A stretch of 64,000 bases of DNA from Prescottella equi (GTDB lineage Bacteria; Actinomycetota; Actinomycetes; Mycobacteriales; Mycobacteriaceae). The DNA lies in the NCBI RefSeq assembly GCF_020171745.1, contig NZ_JAIVAH010000013.1:434001-498000 (forward strand), in the 5' to 3' direction. Positions 1 to 9,125 of this stretch are shown in pieces. Positions within the stretch are counted from its first letter, which is position 1; the number at the start of each line of letters is the position of its first letter. Position numbers and translations under genes: made by a program. The notes below the pieces were generated by a model that had not been told where the DNA came from, did not search any database, and was given only the letters and a program-made list of their open reading frames with translations.

Positions 1-1
1 T

Positions 2-604
2 GACACCCCGGCGCAGGCCGCGCTGCACGCCGCGCAGATCGCGTTCCTGGGACCGCTGCTCGGATCGATCGCCCGCCCGCTCGGCGGCAGGCTCGCCGAC
101 CGGATCGGTGGCGGACGGATCACGCTGTGGACGTTCGCGGCCATGGTGCTCGCCGCGGCGGTCCTCGTCGCCGCCGGCACCGCCGACGACGCCACTCCCG
201 GCGCGGCGACGGGGGCCACCATGACGGCACTGGTGATCGGCTTCGTGGCGCTGTTCGTGCTCTCCGGCCTCGGCAACGGCTCGGTGTACAAGCTGATCCC
301 GTCGATCTTCGAGAGTCGGTCCCGTACGCTCGACGGACTGGACGCCGGTGCCCGGGCTGCGTGGTCGCGCAACATGACCGGTGCCCTCATCGGGTTCGCC
401 GGCGCGATCGGCGGCCTCGGCGGCGTCGGGATCAACCTGGTGCTGCGGGCGTCGTACAGCAGCCCCGCCAAGTCGGCGACCATGGCGTTCTGGGTGTTCC
501 TCGGCTTCTACGTCGTGTGCGCGGTGGTCACCTGGATCGTGTTCGTGCGACGCACCTCGATCGCGAAAGAGACTGCCGGACAGCCGATCGCGGTGACGTC
601 GTGA
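2..604 (+). CDS. Nitrate/nitrite transporter, MFS NarK family (5' truncated by window edge)
   Basis: C-terminal ~200 residues of a major facilitator; the reading frame is open from base 2, so the start lies outside the window. The fragment begins with a G-R-L-A-D-R-I-G-G loop, the conserved MFS cytoplasmic loop, and then shows about four hydrophobic helices. NarK-family features are the GNGSVYKLIP segment and the small-residue helix around FAGAIGGLGGVGIN, matching the nitrate signature of NarK/NasA transporters. It should import nitrate or exchange nitrite across the plasma membrane for the reductases encoded immediately downstream. Its TGA overlaps the GTG of the next gene (GTGA, 601-604), so the two are probably translationally coupled. 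Family assignment is firm; substrate direction is inferred. Confidence 0.9.
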   Translation, partial: DTPAQAALHAAQIAFLGPLLGSIARPLGGRLADRIGGGRITLWTFAAMVLAAAVLVAAGTADDATPGAATGATMTALVIGFVALFVLSGLGNGSVYKLIPSIFESRSRTLDGLDAGARAAWSRNMTGALIGFAGAIGGLGGVGINLVLRASYSSPAKSATMAFWVFLGFYVVCAVVTWIVFVRRTSIAKETAGQPIAVTS

Positions 605-2721
605 CGGCGCCTGTCGTCGTCGGCCGGACCGACACACACTGCCCCTACTGCGGCCTGCAGTGCGCGATGACGCTCACCGCCGGCGGGGTGTCCGGGGTGA
701 CCGTGACGGCCCGGCAGTTCCCGACCAACCGCGGCGGCCTGTGCCAGAAGGGGTGGACCAGCGCGGAACTGCTGCGGCACCCGGACCGGCTCACCACCCC
801 GCTGGTCCGGGTCGGCGGTCGACTGCGGCCGACGTCGTGGGAGGACGCCCTCGACCGGGTCGCCGACGGCTTCCGCGCCGTGCAGGCGGCCGGGGGACGC
901 GACGCGGTGGGGATCTTCGGCGGCGGCGGGCTCACCAACGAGAAGGCGTACATGCTCGGCAAGTTCGCCCGAGTCGCGCTCGGCACGTCGAACATCGACT
1001 ACAACGGGCGGTTCTGCATGTCCTCGGCCGCCGCGGCCGGGATCCGCGCGTTCGGCCTGGACCGCGGGCTACCGTTCCCGGTCTCGGATCTGACGTCGGC
1101 GAGGGCGATCCTGCTGGTCGGGGGCAACGTCGCCGAGACGATGCCGCCGCTGGTCGGGCACCTGACGGCCGCGGCCGACGCGGGCGGGCTGATCGTGGCC
1201 GACCCCCGGCGCACCGCGACCGCGGACCGGGCACTGGCCGGCGGTGGCCTGCACCTGCAGCTCGCGCCCGGCACGGATCTGCCGCTCGCGCTGGGGATGC
1301 TGCACCTCGCGGTCACCGAGGGACATCTCGACCGCGAATACATCGAGGCCCGCACGTCCGGCTTCGACGACGCGTGGCTCGCGGCGGCGCAGTGGTGGCC
1401 CGAGCGCACCGAACGCGTGACCGGGGTGCCGGTCGCGGCGCTGCGCCGGGCCGTGGAGATCCTGTCGCGCTCCCGCCGGGACGACACCGGTGCCTACGTC
1501 CTCACCGCCCGCGGCACCGAGCAGCACGCGACCGGCACCGACACCGTCTCCGCGTGGATCGGGCTGGCGCTCGCGCTGGGCCTGCCCGGACGCCGGGGCA
1601 GCGGCTGCGGGCCGGTCACCGGCCAGGGCAACGGTCAGGGCGGACGCGAGCACGGTCAGAAGGCCGACCAACTGCCCGGCTACCGCAAGATCACCGATCC
1701 GTCTGCGCGTGAACATGTCTCGCGGGTGTGGGGCATCGACCCGTCGGAGCTGCCCGGTCCCGGCCGCAGCGCGTACGAACTGCTCGACGCGCTCGGGCGC
1801 CTGGACGGCCCCCGCGCGCTGATGGTGCACGGCGCGAACCTTGCGGTGTCCGCGCCGCGGGCCGGGCACGTCGTCGACCGGCTGCGTTCCCTGGACCTAC
1901 TGGTGGTGTGCGACTTCCTGCTGTCGGAGACTGCCGCGATGGCCGACGTGGTGCTGCCGGTCCTGCAGTGGGCCGAGGAGGAGGGCACCATCACTAGCCT
2001 CGAGGGACGGGTGCTCCGGCGTCGCCGCGGCACGACGCCGCCGGACGGTGCCCGCAGCGAGCTCGAGGTCCTGCGGGAGCTGGCGATTCGGCTCGGGCAG
2101 CCCGCGCACCGGTTCCCGGTGACGCCGCGGGAGGTGTTCGACGAACTGCGCGCGGCGTCCGCCGGAGGGGCCGCCGACTACGCGGGCGTCACGTACGACA
2201 GGCTCGACGCGGGGGAGACGTTGCACTGGCCGTGCCCCGACCTCGACCATCCCGGGACGCCGCGGCTGTTCCTGGACCGGTTCGCGACCGACGACGGGCG
2301 CGCCCGGTTCACGCCCGTCGAGCATCACGGCCCCGCCGAGGACACCGACGCCGACTTCCCGATCGTCGCGACCACCGGACGTGTTCTGGCGCACTACCAG
2401 TCGGGCGCGCAGACCCGCCGGGTTGCCGAGCTGGCGGCCGCGGCCGGGTCGATGTTCGTCCAGGTGCACCCGGACACCGCGGCACGGGCGGGCGTGCGGG
2501 ACGGGGACGACGCGGTGGTCGTCGGCCGCCGCGGCCGTGTCGTCGTCGCGGTCCGCTGCGACGACTCGATGCGTCTCGACACGGTGTTCCTGCCGTTCCA
2601 CTTCGCCGGCGATGCCCGCGCCAACCTGCTCACCAACCCGGCGCTCGATCCGACCAGCCGGATGCCCGAGTTCAAGGTGTGCGCGGTGCGCCTCGAACCT
2701 CGCACGGAGGCGGCGTCGTGA
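601..2721 (+). CDS. nasC: Assimilatory nitrate reductase catalytic subunit (molybdopterin oxidoreductase)
   Basis: 706-aa Mo-bis-MGD enzyme reducing nitrate to nitrite in the cytoplasm. The N-terminal [4Fe-4S] motif is seen as Cys14-X2-Cys17-X3-Cys21 with Cys48 in GLCQKG, followed by the molybdopterin oxidoreductase core and a C-terminal molydopterin-dinucleotide-binding domain (about residues 585-700, LAHYQSGAQTRR). Cys139 in YNGRFCMSS is the expected Mo ligand. The GTG at 601 is chosen because it directly precedes the Fe-S domain and overlaps the upstream stop; the frame is open further upstream, but that part only shadows the transporter gene. No C-terminal [2Fe-2S] domain is present; the next gene appears to supply it. 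The MobA-MoeA fusion at 15.8 kb could serve its cofactor. Confidence 0.93.
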   Translation: MTAPVVVGRTDTHCPYCGLQCAMTLTAGGVSGVTVTARQFPTNRGGLCQKGWTSAELLRHPDRLTTPLVRVGGRLRPTSWEDALDRVADGFRAVQAAGGRDAVGIFGGGGLTNEKAYMLGKFARVALGTSNIDYNGRFCMSSAAAAGIRAFGLDRGLPFPVSDLTSARAILLVGGNVAETMPPLVGHLTAAADAGGLIVADPRRTATADRALAGGGLHLQLAPGTDLPLALGMLHLAVTEGHLDREYIEARTSGFDDAWLAAAQWWPERTERVTGVPVAALRRAVEILSRSRRDDTGAYVLTARGTEQHATGTDTVSAWIGLALALGLPGRRGSGCGPVTGQGNGQGGREHGQKADQLPGYRKITDPSAREHVSRVWGIDPSELPGPGRSAYELLDALGRLDGPRALMVHGANLAVSAPRAGHVVDRLRSLDLLVVCDFLLSETAAMADVVLPVLQWAEEEGTITSLEGRVLRRRRGTTPPDGARSELEVLRELAIRLGQPAHRFPVTPREVFDELRAASAGGAADYAGVTYDRLDAGETLHWPCPDLDHPGTPRLFLDRFATDDGRARFTPVEHHGPAEDTDADFPIVATTGRVLAHYQSGAQTRRVAELAAAAGSMFVQVHPDTAARAGVRDGDDAVVVGRRGRVVVAVRCDDSMRLDTVFLPFHFAGDARANLLTNPALDPTSRMPEFKVCAVRLEPRTEAAS

Positions 2722-4205
2722 CCCGGGTGGTGATCGTCGGCAACGGCATGGCCGGGGCCCGGCTCGCGGAAGAGTTGCGGCGGCGCGAACGTGACCCGGC
2801 CCGGCTGGAGGTGGTGGTGTTCGGCGCCGAGCCGCGGGCCGCCTACAACCGGATCCTGCTGTCGAACGTGTTGGCGGGCAGCATCACCGCCCGCGACACC
2901 CGGCTGCGGCCGGACGACTGGTGGGCACGCAACCACGTCGACGTCCGCGTCGGGGTGCGGGTGACCGGCATCGACCCGTCGGCGCGCACGGTGTGCGCCG
3001 ACGACGGCACGGTGCTCGGTTACGACGAACTGGTGCTCGCGACGGGCAGCGTCCCGTTCGTGCCGCGTATCGACGGAATGACGGCCGACGACGACGGTGT
3101 CGTCGCGTTCCGAACGGTGGGGGACTGCGAACGCATCGCGGCCGCCGCGGGCCCGGGGTGCCGGGCGGTGGTGCTCGGCGGCGGACTGCTCGGGCTCGAG
3201 GCAGCCCGCGGGCTGCTGCTGCGCGGCGCCGACGTCACCGTCGTGCATCCCAAGGCGGTGCCGATGGAGCGACAGTTGGACGACGGCGGCGGCCGGGTCC
3301 TCACCCGCGTCCTGGTCGGTCTCGGGGTGCGGGTGCTACTCGACCGTCGGGCGGTCGGCCTGCGCCGCAACGACACCGGCCGGACGCTCGTACTCGGAGA
3401 CGGCACCGAACTGCCCGCCGACCTGGTGGTGCTCGCCGCGGGGATCCGGCCGGCCACCGACCTGCCGTCCGCTGTCGGAGCAACGGTGGAGCACGGGATC
3501 GTCGTCGACGACGCGCTGCGCACCGACGTCTCGCACGTGTGGGCGATCGGGGAGTGCGCGCAGCATCGCGGCGAGGTGTACGGACTGGTGCAGCCGGGGT
3601 GGGAGCAGGCGGAGGTGGTCGCGGACCGGATCACCGGCATCGACCCGGCCGCCGAATACCACGGCACCCCGCCGGTGACCCGGCTCAAGGCCCACGACAT
3701 CGATCTCGCGTCGATGGGGGACGTGAGTGCGGACCTGCACGACTTGGACTGTGACGTGCTGGTTCTCGCTGATCCGGCTCGCGGGCGCTACGCCAAGTTG
3801 GTAGTCGCGGACGAGTTGATCGTCGGCGCGGTGCTGCTCGGATCGCCCGACGTCGTCGGCACGATCACTCAGATGTTCGACGCGAAACTACCTGTCCCGC
3901 AAGACCGGATGGCCCTGCTGACCGGTCGGGCCGGGACGGCGGTGGAGTCCGCCAGCCCCGCGGGGATGCCGGGCAGCGCGGTGATCTGCCGCTGCAACTC
4001 CGTCACCAAGGCGAACCTCACGGGCGCGTGGCGCGCGGGCGCGCGATCGGTCGCGGCACTCGCGACGGCGACCCGCGCGACGACGGGTTGCGGCGGCTGC
4101 GGTTCCGCGGTGGAAGGCATCTGCGAGTGGCTGCGGACCACCGATCCGCAGAGCGAGAACGGCGAGGACACAACACAACCGGCCCGGAAGGAAGGTGCGG
4201 CATGA
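2718..4205 (+). CDS. nasB: FAD/NAD(P)-dependent oxidoreductase with C-terminal BFD-like [2Fe-2S] domain, nitrate reductase electron-transfer subunit
   Basis: 495-aa flavoprotein that probably passes electrons from NAD(P)H to NasC. An N-terminal FAD dinucleotide fold starts VVIVGNGMAG, a second Rossmann motif reads VVLGGGLLGLEAARG, and an NADH-dependent nitrite-reductase-like C-terminal segment follows. The last ~75 residues form a BFD-like iron-sulfur domain with Cys424-X-Cys426 and Cys458-X2-Cys461. It resembles the N-terminal half of NirB but lacks the siroheme part, as in the NasB electron-transfer subunits of Bacillus-type assimilatory nitrate reductases. GTG start and ATGA stop overlap its neighbours by 4 bp on both sides. 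The gene symbol is by analogy to Bacillus nasB; the biochemical partner is inferred from position. Confidence 0.85.
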   Translation: MTRVVIVGNGMAGARLAEELRRRERDPARLEVVVFGAEPRAAYNRILLSNVLAGSITARDTRLRPDDWWARNHVDVRVGVRVTGIDPSARTVCADDGTVLGYDELVLATGSVPFVPRIDGMTADDDGVVAFRTVGDCERIAAAAGPGCRAVVLGGGLLGLEAARGLLLRGADVTVVHPKAVPMERQLDDGGGRVLTRVLVGLGVRVLLDRRAVGLRRNDTGRTLVLGDGTELPADLVVLAAGIRPATDLPSAVGATVEHGIVVDDALRTDVSHVWAIGECAQHRGEVYGLVQPGWEQAEVVADRITGIDPAAEYHGTPPVTRLKAHDIDLASMGDVSADLHDLDCDVLVLADPARGRYAKLVVADELIVGAVLLGSPDVVGTITQMFDAKLPVPQDRMALLTGRAGTAVESASPAGMPGSAVICRCNSVTKANLTGAWRAGARSVAALATATRATTGCGGCGSAVEGICEWLRTTDPQSENGEDTTQPARKEGAA

Positions 4206-6727
4206 GCGAGCGGACCGCGATCGTGATCGGACACGGCATGGTGGGACACCGGTTCGTCGAGGCGCTGCGGGCGCGCGACGACGCCGACACCTGGAGGGTG
4301 ACCGTGCTGTGCGAGGAGGATGTGCCGGCCTACGACCGGGTCGCCTTGTCGTCGTACGTCGGGTCCTGGGATGTGCGCGAACTCGCGCTGGCGGGCAATG
4401 ACTTCGGCGGGGACGGCGCCGTCGACCTGCGGGTGGGGGTGCGAGCCGAGTCGATCGACCGGGTCGCGCGCACCGTGACGACGTCCACGGGAGAGACGCT
4501 GCATTACGACGCGCTCGTCCTCGCGACCGGGTCGTATCCGTTCGTGCCGCCGGTGCCGGGACACGAGCACGACCTGTGCTTCGTGTACCGCACGCCGTCC
4601 GATCTGGACGGGATCCGGGCGCGGGCCGAGGAGGTCGGACAGGGTGCGGCCGGTGTCGTGGTCGGCGGCGGACTGCTGGGACTCGAGGCGGCGAACGCGC
4701 TGCGGCAGTTGGGTATGACGCCGCATGTGGTCGAGCACAACGCCCGCCTGATGCCGCTGCAGGTCGACGAGGGCGGCGGCGCCGTGCTGGCCCGGCTGGT
4801 CACCGATCTCGGGCTCGCGCTGCACACCGGTACCGGCATCGCGTCGATCACCGACGGCCCGGCCGGGGTGCGCGTGGAACTGTCCGACGGTGCGGTGATC
4901 GACGCGGCCCTGCTGGTGTTCTCGGCCGGCATCCGCCCACGGGACCAGTTGGCCCGCGACGCGGGTCTCGACGTGGCCGAGCGCGGCGGCATCCTCACCG
5001 ACAGCGGGTGTGTCACGTCCGATCCCGCGGTGTTCGCGGTCGGCGAGTGCGCCGCCGTGGAGGGGCGCTGCTACGGGCTGGTCGCGCCCGGATACACCAC
5101 CGCGGAGGTGGTCGCGGACCGGCTCCTCGGCGGGGACGCGGTGTTCCCGGGCGCCGACCTGTCGACCAAGCTCAAGCTGCTCGGGGTGGACGTCGCGAGC
5201 TTCGGCGACGTGCACGCCACCACGCCGGGCGCCCTGGAGGTGGTGCTCAGCGACGCCGCGAAGGGCACGTACGCCAAGCTCGTCGTCTCCGACGACGCGA
5301 TGACACTGCTCGGCGGCATCCTGGTCGGCGACGCCACCGCGTACGGGTCGCTGCGCCCACTCGTGGGACGGGAACTGCCCGGCGATCCGGCGGCACTGAT
5401 CTCCCCGGCCGGCGAGAAGCCCGGCGCCGGAACGCTTCCCGACGACGCCCAGGTGTGTTCGTGCAACGCCGTCACCAAGGGCGAGATCTGCGCGGCCATC
5501 GCCGACGGCGCGTGCGATCTCGCCTCGGTGAAGTCGTGCACCAACGCGGGCACCACGTGCGGCGGCTGCCTGCCGACGGTCAAGGCGCTGCTCGCGTCGT
5601 CGGGCGTGGAGCTGTCGAAGGCGCTGTGCGAGCACTTCACTCAGTCCCGCGCCGAGCTGTTCGAGATCGTGCGGGCCACCGGCACCCGCACCTTCTCGGG
5701 CCTGATCGCGCAGTACGGCACCGGAACCGGCTGCGACATCTGCAAGCCCGTCGTCGCGTCGATTCTCGCCTCCACGTCGTCGGACCACGTGCTGGGAGGC
5801 GAGCAGGCGTCGCTGCAGGACACCAACGACCACTTCCTCGCCAACATCCAGCGCAACGGAACCTACTCGGTGGTGCCGCGGATGCCCGGCGGCGAGTGCA
5901 CGCCCGAGCAGCTCATCACGATCGGCGAGATCGCCCGCGACTACGGCCTCTACCTCAAGCTGACCGGTGGGCAGCGGATCGACCTGTTCGGGGCCCGCGT
6001 AGAACAGTTGCCGGAGATCTGGCGGCGGCTGGTCGACGTCGGCATGGAATCCGGTCAGGCGTACGGGAAGTCGCTGCGCACTGTGAAGAGCTGCGTCGGG
6101 TCCACGTGGTGCCGGTACGGCGTGCAGGACTCGGTGGGCATGGCGGTGCGGCTCGAGAACCGGTACCGCGGTCTGCGGGCACCGCACAAGATCAAGTTCG
6201 GAGTGTCGGGGTGTGCACGCGAGTGCGCCGAGGCGCGCGGCAAGGACGTCGGCGTCATCGCCACCGAGAACGGCTGGAACCTGTACGTCGGCGGTAACGG
6301 CGGTCAGTCGCCCCGGCACGCGCAACTGCTCGCGGGCGGCCTCGACGACGAGACCCTGATCCGGTTCATCGACCGGTACCTCATGTTCTACGTGCGCACC
6401 GCCGACCGGCTGCAGCGCACCGCGCCGTGGGTGGAATCGCTGGACGGCGGGCTCGATCACCTGAAATCCGTCGTGTGCGAGGACAGCCTCGGCATCGCCG
6501 CCGACCTGGAGGCGGCGATGGCCCGGCACGTCGCCGGCTACCGCGACGAGTGGGCCGGTGTGCTCGAGGATCCGGAGAAGCTCTCGCGGTTCGTCTCGTT
6601 CGTCAATGCCCCCGACGTGCCCGACCCGACGGTGGTGTTCGACGACTCCGGACCCCGCAAGACGCCCGTGTTGATGGGCATACCGGACGTTCCGGAACAG
6701 CGTTCGGAACTCTCCTCGAGCCGGTAA
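4202..6727 (+). CDS. nirB: Assimilatory nitrite reductase [NAD(P)H], large subunit
   Basis: 841 aa, the usual NirB length. It reduces nitrite to ammonium with six electrons from NAD(P)H. Order of domains: FAD-binding fold (GHGMVG at residues 10-15), NAD-binding motif near residue 155 (GGGLLGLEAANAL), BFD [2Fe-2S] domain with Cys419-X-Cys421 and Cys453-X2-Cys456, then ferredoxin-like and siroheme/[4Fe-4S] domains. The siroheme-cluster cysteines are seen as Cys631-X5-Cys637 and Cys671-X3-Cys675. ATG at 4202 overlaps the previous stop (ATGA). A 63-nt gap separates it from nirD. The genes for sirohydrochlorin chelation lie in the same operon and match the siroheme need. Confidence 0.96.
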   Translation: MSERTAIVIGHGMVGHRFVEALRARDDADTWRVTVLCEEDVPAYDRVALSSYVGSWDVRELALAGNDFGGDGAVDLRVGVRAESIDRVARTVTTSTGETLHYDALVLATGSYPFVPPVPGHEHDLCFVYRTPSDLDGIRARAEEVGQGAAGVVVGGGLLGLEAANALRQLGMTPHVVEHNARLMPLQVDEGGGAVLARLVTDLGLALHTGTGIASITDGPAGVRVELSDGAVIDAALLVFSAGIRPRDQLARDAGLDVAERGGILTDSGCVTSDPAVFAVGECAAVEGRCYGLVAPGYTTAEVVADRLLGGDAVFPGADLSTKLKLLGVDVASFGDVHATTPGALEVVLSDAAKGTYAKLVVSDDAMTLLGGILVGDATAYGSLRPLVGRELPGDPAALISPAGEKPGAGTLPDDAQVCSCNAVTKGEICAAIADGACDLASVKSCTNAGTTCGGCLPTVKALLASSGVELSKALCEHFTQSRAELFEIVRATGTRTFSGLIAQYGTGTGCDICKPVVASILASTSSDHVLGGEQASLQDTNDHFLANIQRNGTYSVVPRMPGGECTPEQLITIGEIARDYGLYLKLTGGQRIDLFGARVEQLPEIWRRLVDVGMESGQAYGKSLRTVKSCVGSTWCRYGVQDSVGMAVRLENRYRGLRAPHKIKFGVSGCARECAEARGKDVGVIATENGWNLYVGGNGGQSPRHAQLLAGGLDDETLIRFIDRYLMFYVRTADRLQRTAPWVESLDGGLDHLKSVVCEDSLGIAADLEAAMARHVAGYRDEWAGVLEDPEKLSRFVSFVNAPDVPDPTVVFDDSGPRKTPVLMGIPDVPEQRSELSSSR

Positions 6728-6790
6728 TCGCGGAGTAACGCCGCCGAAACAACCCGACTTTTGAATGAGCACAGCACAGGGAGGTCTGCG

Positions 6791-7228
6791 ATGACGGTGA
6801 TGGAGAGCTGGGTGTCCGGCGAGGTCGGCACCCATGAGACGCCCTTCGAGGCGGAGGGTCGGCTCTGGACGTCCGCATGCACGCGGAGCCATCTGATCCC
6901 GGGGCGCGGCGTGGCCGTGCTCCTGCGCGGCGGGGCCCAGGCGGCGCTGTTCCGGCTGGCCGACGGCAGCCTGCGCGCGGTCGGCAACATCGACCCGCTC
7001 GGGCGGGCCGCGGTGATGTCCCGGGGGCTGGTCGGGGACCGGTACGGCGAACCGACGGTCGCCTCGCCGCTACTCAAGCAGGTGTATTCGCTCGTCGACG
7101 GTCGCTGCCTCGACGACGAGTCGGTGCGGCTGCCGGTGTACCCGGTCCGGGTCGTCGAAGGTCGCAGCGGCGACGTCGTGCAGGTGTGCGTGATTCCGGT
7201 CGGGTCGAGTCGGGTCGGGTCGACGTGA
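6791..7228 (+). CDS. nirD: Nitrite reductase [NAD(P)H], small subunit
   Basis: 145-aa Rieske-like fold protein that partners NirB. The sequence has the NirD pattern (HLIPGRGVAVLLRG, FRLADGSLRAVGNIDPLGRAAVMSRG) and lacks the paired Cys-His ligands of true Rieske proteins, as usual for NirD. An in-frame TTG exists at 6761, but the ATG at 6791 is preferred because AGGGAGG lies about 6-8 nt upstream (near 6778-6784). The last codons read GSSRVGS, from a short direct repeat of CGGGTCGAGT/CGGGTCGGGT (7201-7220) that may come from slippage. Its stop overlaps the GTG of the next gene. Confidence 0.93.
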   Translation: MTVMESWVSGEVGTHETPFEAEGRLWTSACTRSHLIPGRGVAVLLRGGAQAALFRLADGSLRAVGNIDPLGRAAVMSRGLVGDRYGEPTVASPLLKQVYSLVDGRCLDDESVRLPVYPVRVVEGRSGDVVQVCVIPVGSSRVGST

Positions 7229-8397
7229 CGGCTGGGGGGCGGCCGAGCGGCGACGAACTGCGGGGGTTCACGGTGGGGATCACGGCGTCGCGCCGGGCGG
7301 ACGAGTTGGCGACGCTGCTCGTCCGGCGGGGTGCTGACGTCGTGCACGCGCCGGCCATCCGGATCATCCCGCTCGCCGACGACACCGAACTGTCCCGGGT
7401 GACCGAGACGATCGTCGCGGACCCGCCGGAGGTCATCGTCGCGACCACCGGAATCGGCTTCCGGGGCTGGATGGGCGCGGCCGAGGGGTGGGGCGTCGGC
7501 GAGCAACTGCTGACGGCGCTGGGCGCGAGCCGCATCCTGGCCCGCGGCCCCAAGGCGACCGGGGCGGTCCGTGCGGCAGGTCTGCGCGAGGAGTGGTCGC
7601 CGGATTCGGAGTCGTCGGCAGAGGTACTCGAACACCTGCTGGGCGAGGGCGTCGCGGGCCGACGGATCGCGGTGCAACTGCACGGCGCGACCACGGAATG
7701 GGAACCGATCCCCGACTTCTGCGCCGCGCTGCGCGCTGCCGGCGCCGACGTGATCGCGGTGCCCGTGTACCGGTGGACGCCGCCCGACGACTGCGGCGCG
7801 ATGGACCGGCTGATCGAGTCCGTCGGGTGCGGCGGGCTGGACGCGCTGAGCTTCACCAGCGCACCCGCGGTGGCCTCGATCCTGGGTCGGGCCAAGGATA
7901 TCGGTGGTCTCGAACCGCTGCTCCGGGCCTTGGACGGGAGGGTCCTCGCGGCGTGCGTCGGACCCGTCACCGCGGCGCCGCTGACCGCGCTCGGGGTGCC
8001 CACGACCGCCCCCGAACGTTCACGGCTCGGATCGCTGGCCCGGCACATCGCGGACGAGTTGCCGCGGCGGGACGCCCAGGTGCGGGCAGGTGGCCACGAG
8101 TTGAGCGTGCGCGGCACGTGCGTCGTCGTCGACGGCGAAGTGAAGGCGCTCTCGCCCGCCGGCATGGCGCTCGTGCGGCGCCTGGCGGAGCGGCCCGGCA
8201 TGGTCGTCTCCCGCGCGGACCTGCTGGCGTCGTTGCCGGGTGGGAGCGGCGATCCGCACGCGGTCGAAACCGCGATCGCGCGGCTGCGCAGCCACCTGGG
8301 CGCGCCCAAGGCGGTGCAGACCGTCGTCAAGCGCGGCTACCGGCTGGCGCTGGACCCGGCGGAGTACGACCGTCTGCTCGAGGCGAGCCGATCGTGA
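7225..8397 (+). CDS. Uroporphyrinogen-III synthase-like regulator with C-terminal winged-helix DNA-binding domain (NnaR-type)
   Basis: 390 aa. Residues ~1-265 match the HEM4/uroporphyrinogen-III synthase fold (GITASRRADELATLLVRRG near the N-terminus; DALSFTSAPAV late in the domain). Residues ~295-380 form an OmpR/PhoB-type winged helix (VVVDGEVKALSPAGMALVRR, then the recognition part AVETAIARLRSHLG and VVKRGYRLAL). This architecture is that of Streptomyces NnaR and mycobacterial Rv0260c, which act in nitrate/nitrite assimilation control. Whether the HemD domain retains enzyme activity or senses a tetrapyrrole is not visible. GTG start overlaps nirD and its stop overlaps the chelatase, so regulator, nitrite reductase and siroheme synthesis are co-translated. 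Regulation of this operon by the protein is inferred. Confidence 0.85.
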   Translation: MTAGGRPSGDELRGFTVGITASRRADELATLLVRRGADVVHAPAIRIIPLADDTELSRVTETIVADPPEVIVATTGIGFRGWMGAAEGWGVGEQLLTALGASRILARGPKATGAVRAAGLREEWSPDSESSAEVLEHLLGEGVAGRRIAVQLHGATTEWEPIPDFCAALRAAGADVIAVPVYRWTPPDDCGAMDRLIESVGCGGLDALSFTSAPAVASILGRAKDIGGLEPLLRALDGRVLAACVGPVTAAPLTALGVPTTAPERSRLGSLARHIADELPRRDAQVRAGGHELSVRGTCVVVDGEVKALSPAGMALVRRLAERPGMVVSRADLLASLPGGSGDPHAVETAIARLRSHLGAPKAVQTVVKRGYRLALDPAEYDRLLEASRS

Positions 8398-9125
8398 CCG
8401 GCGCGGAGTTGGTGCTCGTCGCACACGGCACGCGTAGCGCCGTCGGCGTCGAAACCGTTGCGGCGTTGGCCGACGCGGTGGCCGAGCGGGTCGGAACGGT
8501 GCGCACCGCGTTCGTCGACGTGCTGGGGCCGTCGCCGACCGAGGTGCTGCGCGATGTCCGGGGCCCGGCGGTGCTGGTGCCGGCGTTCCTGGCGTCCGGG
8601 TATCACGTCCACACCGACGTGCCCCGCGCCGTCGTGGACAGTGGGCACCCGCGGGTGACCGTCACCCGGGCGCTCGGACCGCATCCGGTCCTGGCCCGGG
8701 TGCTCGAGCAGCGGCTGCGTGAATCCGGTTGGCGGCCCGGTGATGCCGTGGTCCTGGCCGCGGCAGGATCGTCGGATCCTCGGGCCCGACACGACGTCCG
8801 CCGCGCCGCCGCCATGCTGTCGGCGCGGGTGCGGCGCGACGTCCCGGTCGCCTACATCGCGACCGGGACGCCCACGGTGCCGGAGGTCGTCACAGGGCTC
8901 CGGGCGGCGGGGGAGCGCAGGGTGTTCGTCGCGTCGTACCTCTTGGCGCCCGGTCTGTTCCACACCCGGCTCGGTCAGGCCGGGGCCGACGGGGTCGCGG
9001 ATCCACTCGGCACCCACGATGCGATCGCGGATCTGGTCGCCGAGCGGTTCCTCCTGGCGAGTCCGCGAGTGGCGCGGATCAGCGGCGGAAGCCCAGTTGC
9101 CGCTCGGCGTTCGACAGTGCGCTGA
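8394..9125 (+). CDS. Sirohydrochlorin chelatase (CbiX/SirB-like)
   Basis: 243-aa two-lobed class II chelatase. Each half carries a CbiX-like motif: VLVAHGTRS at the N-terminus with the metal-binding His, and VVLAAAGSSDPRARHD near the middle, followed by VFVASYLLAPGLFH. It inserts Fe2+ into sirohydrochlorin to make siroheme, the cofactor of NirB upstream. GTG 8394 overlaps the previous stop. Its 3' end runs 47 bp into the convergently transcribed thioesterase gene (9079-9125), so the two mRNAs are antisense there. It could in principle act on cobalt for cobalamin, but the operon argues for iron and siroheme. Confidence 0.88.
   Translation: MTGAELVLVAHGTRSAVGVETVAALADAVAERVGTVRTAFVDVLGPSPTEVLRDVRGPAVLVPAFLASGYHVHTDVPRAVVDSGHPRVTVTRALGPHPVLARVLEQRLRESGWRPGDAVVLAAAGSSDPRARHDVRRAAAMLSARVRRDVPVAYIATGTPTVPEVVTGLRAAGERRVFVASYLLAPGLFHTRLGQAGADGVADPLGTHDAIADLVAERFLLASPRVARISGGSPVAARRSTVR

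Noticed and set aside
127..600. N-terminal extension of nasC back to position 127
   Set aside because: It only reads the transporter gene in another frame (Arg-rich low-complexity); the GTG at 601 fits the Fe-S domain.
3869..6892. Very long minus-strand open frame (1007 codons) opposite nirB
   Set aside because: Antisense shadow of a high-GC gene; composition is Arg/Gly/His-rich without a domain, and the plus strand has a clear NirB.
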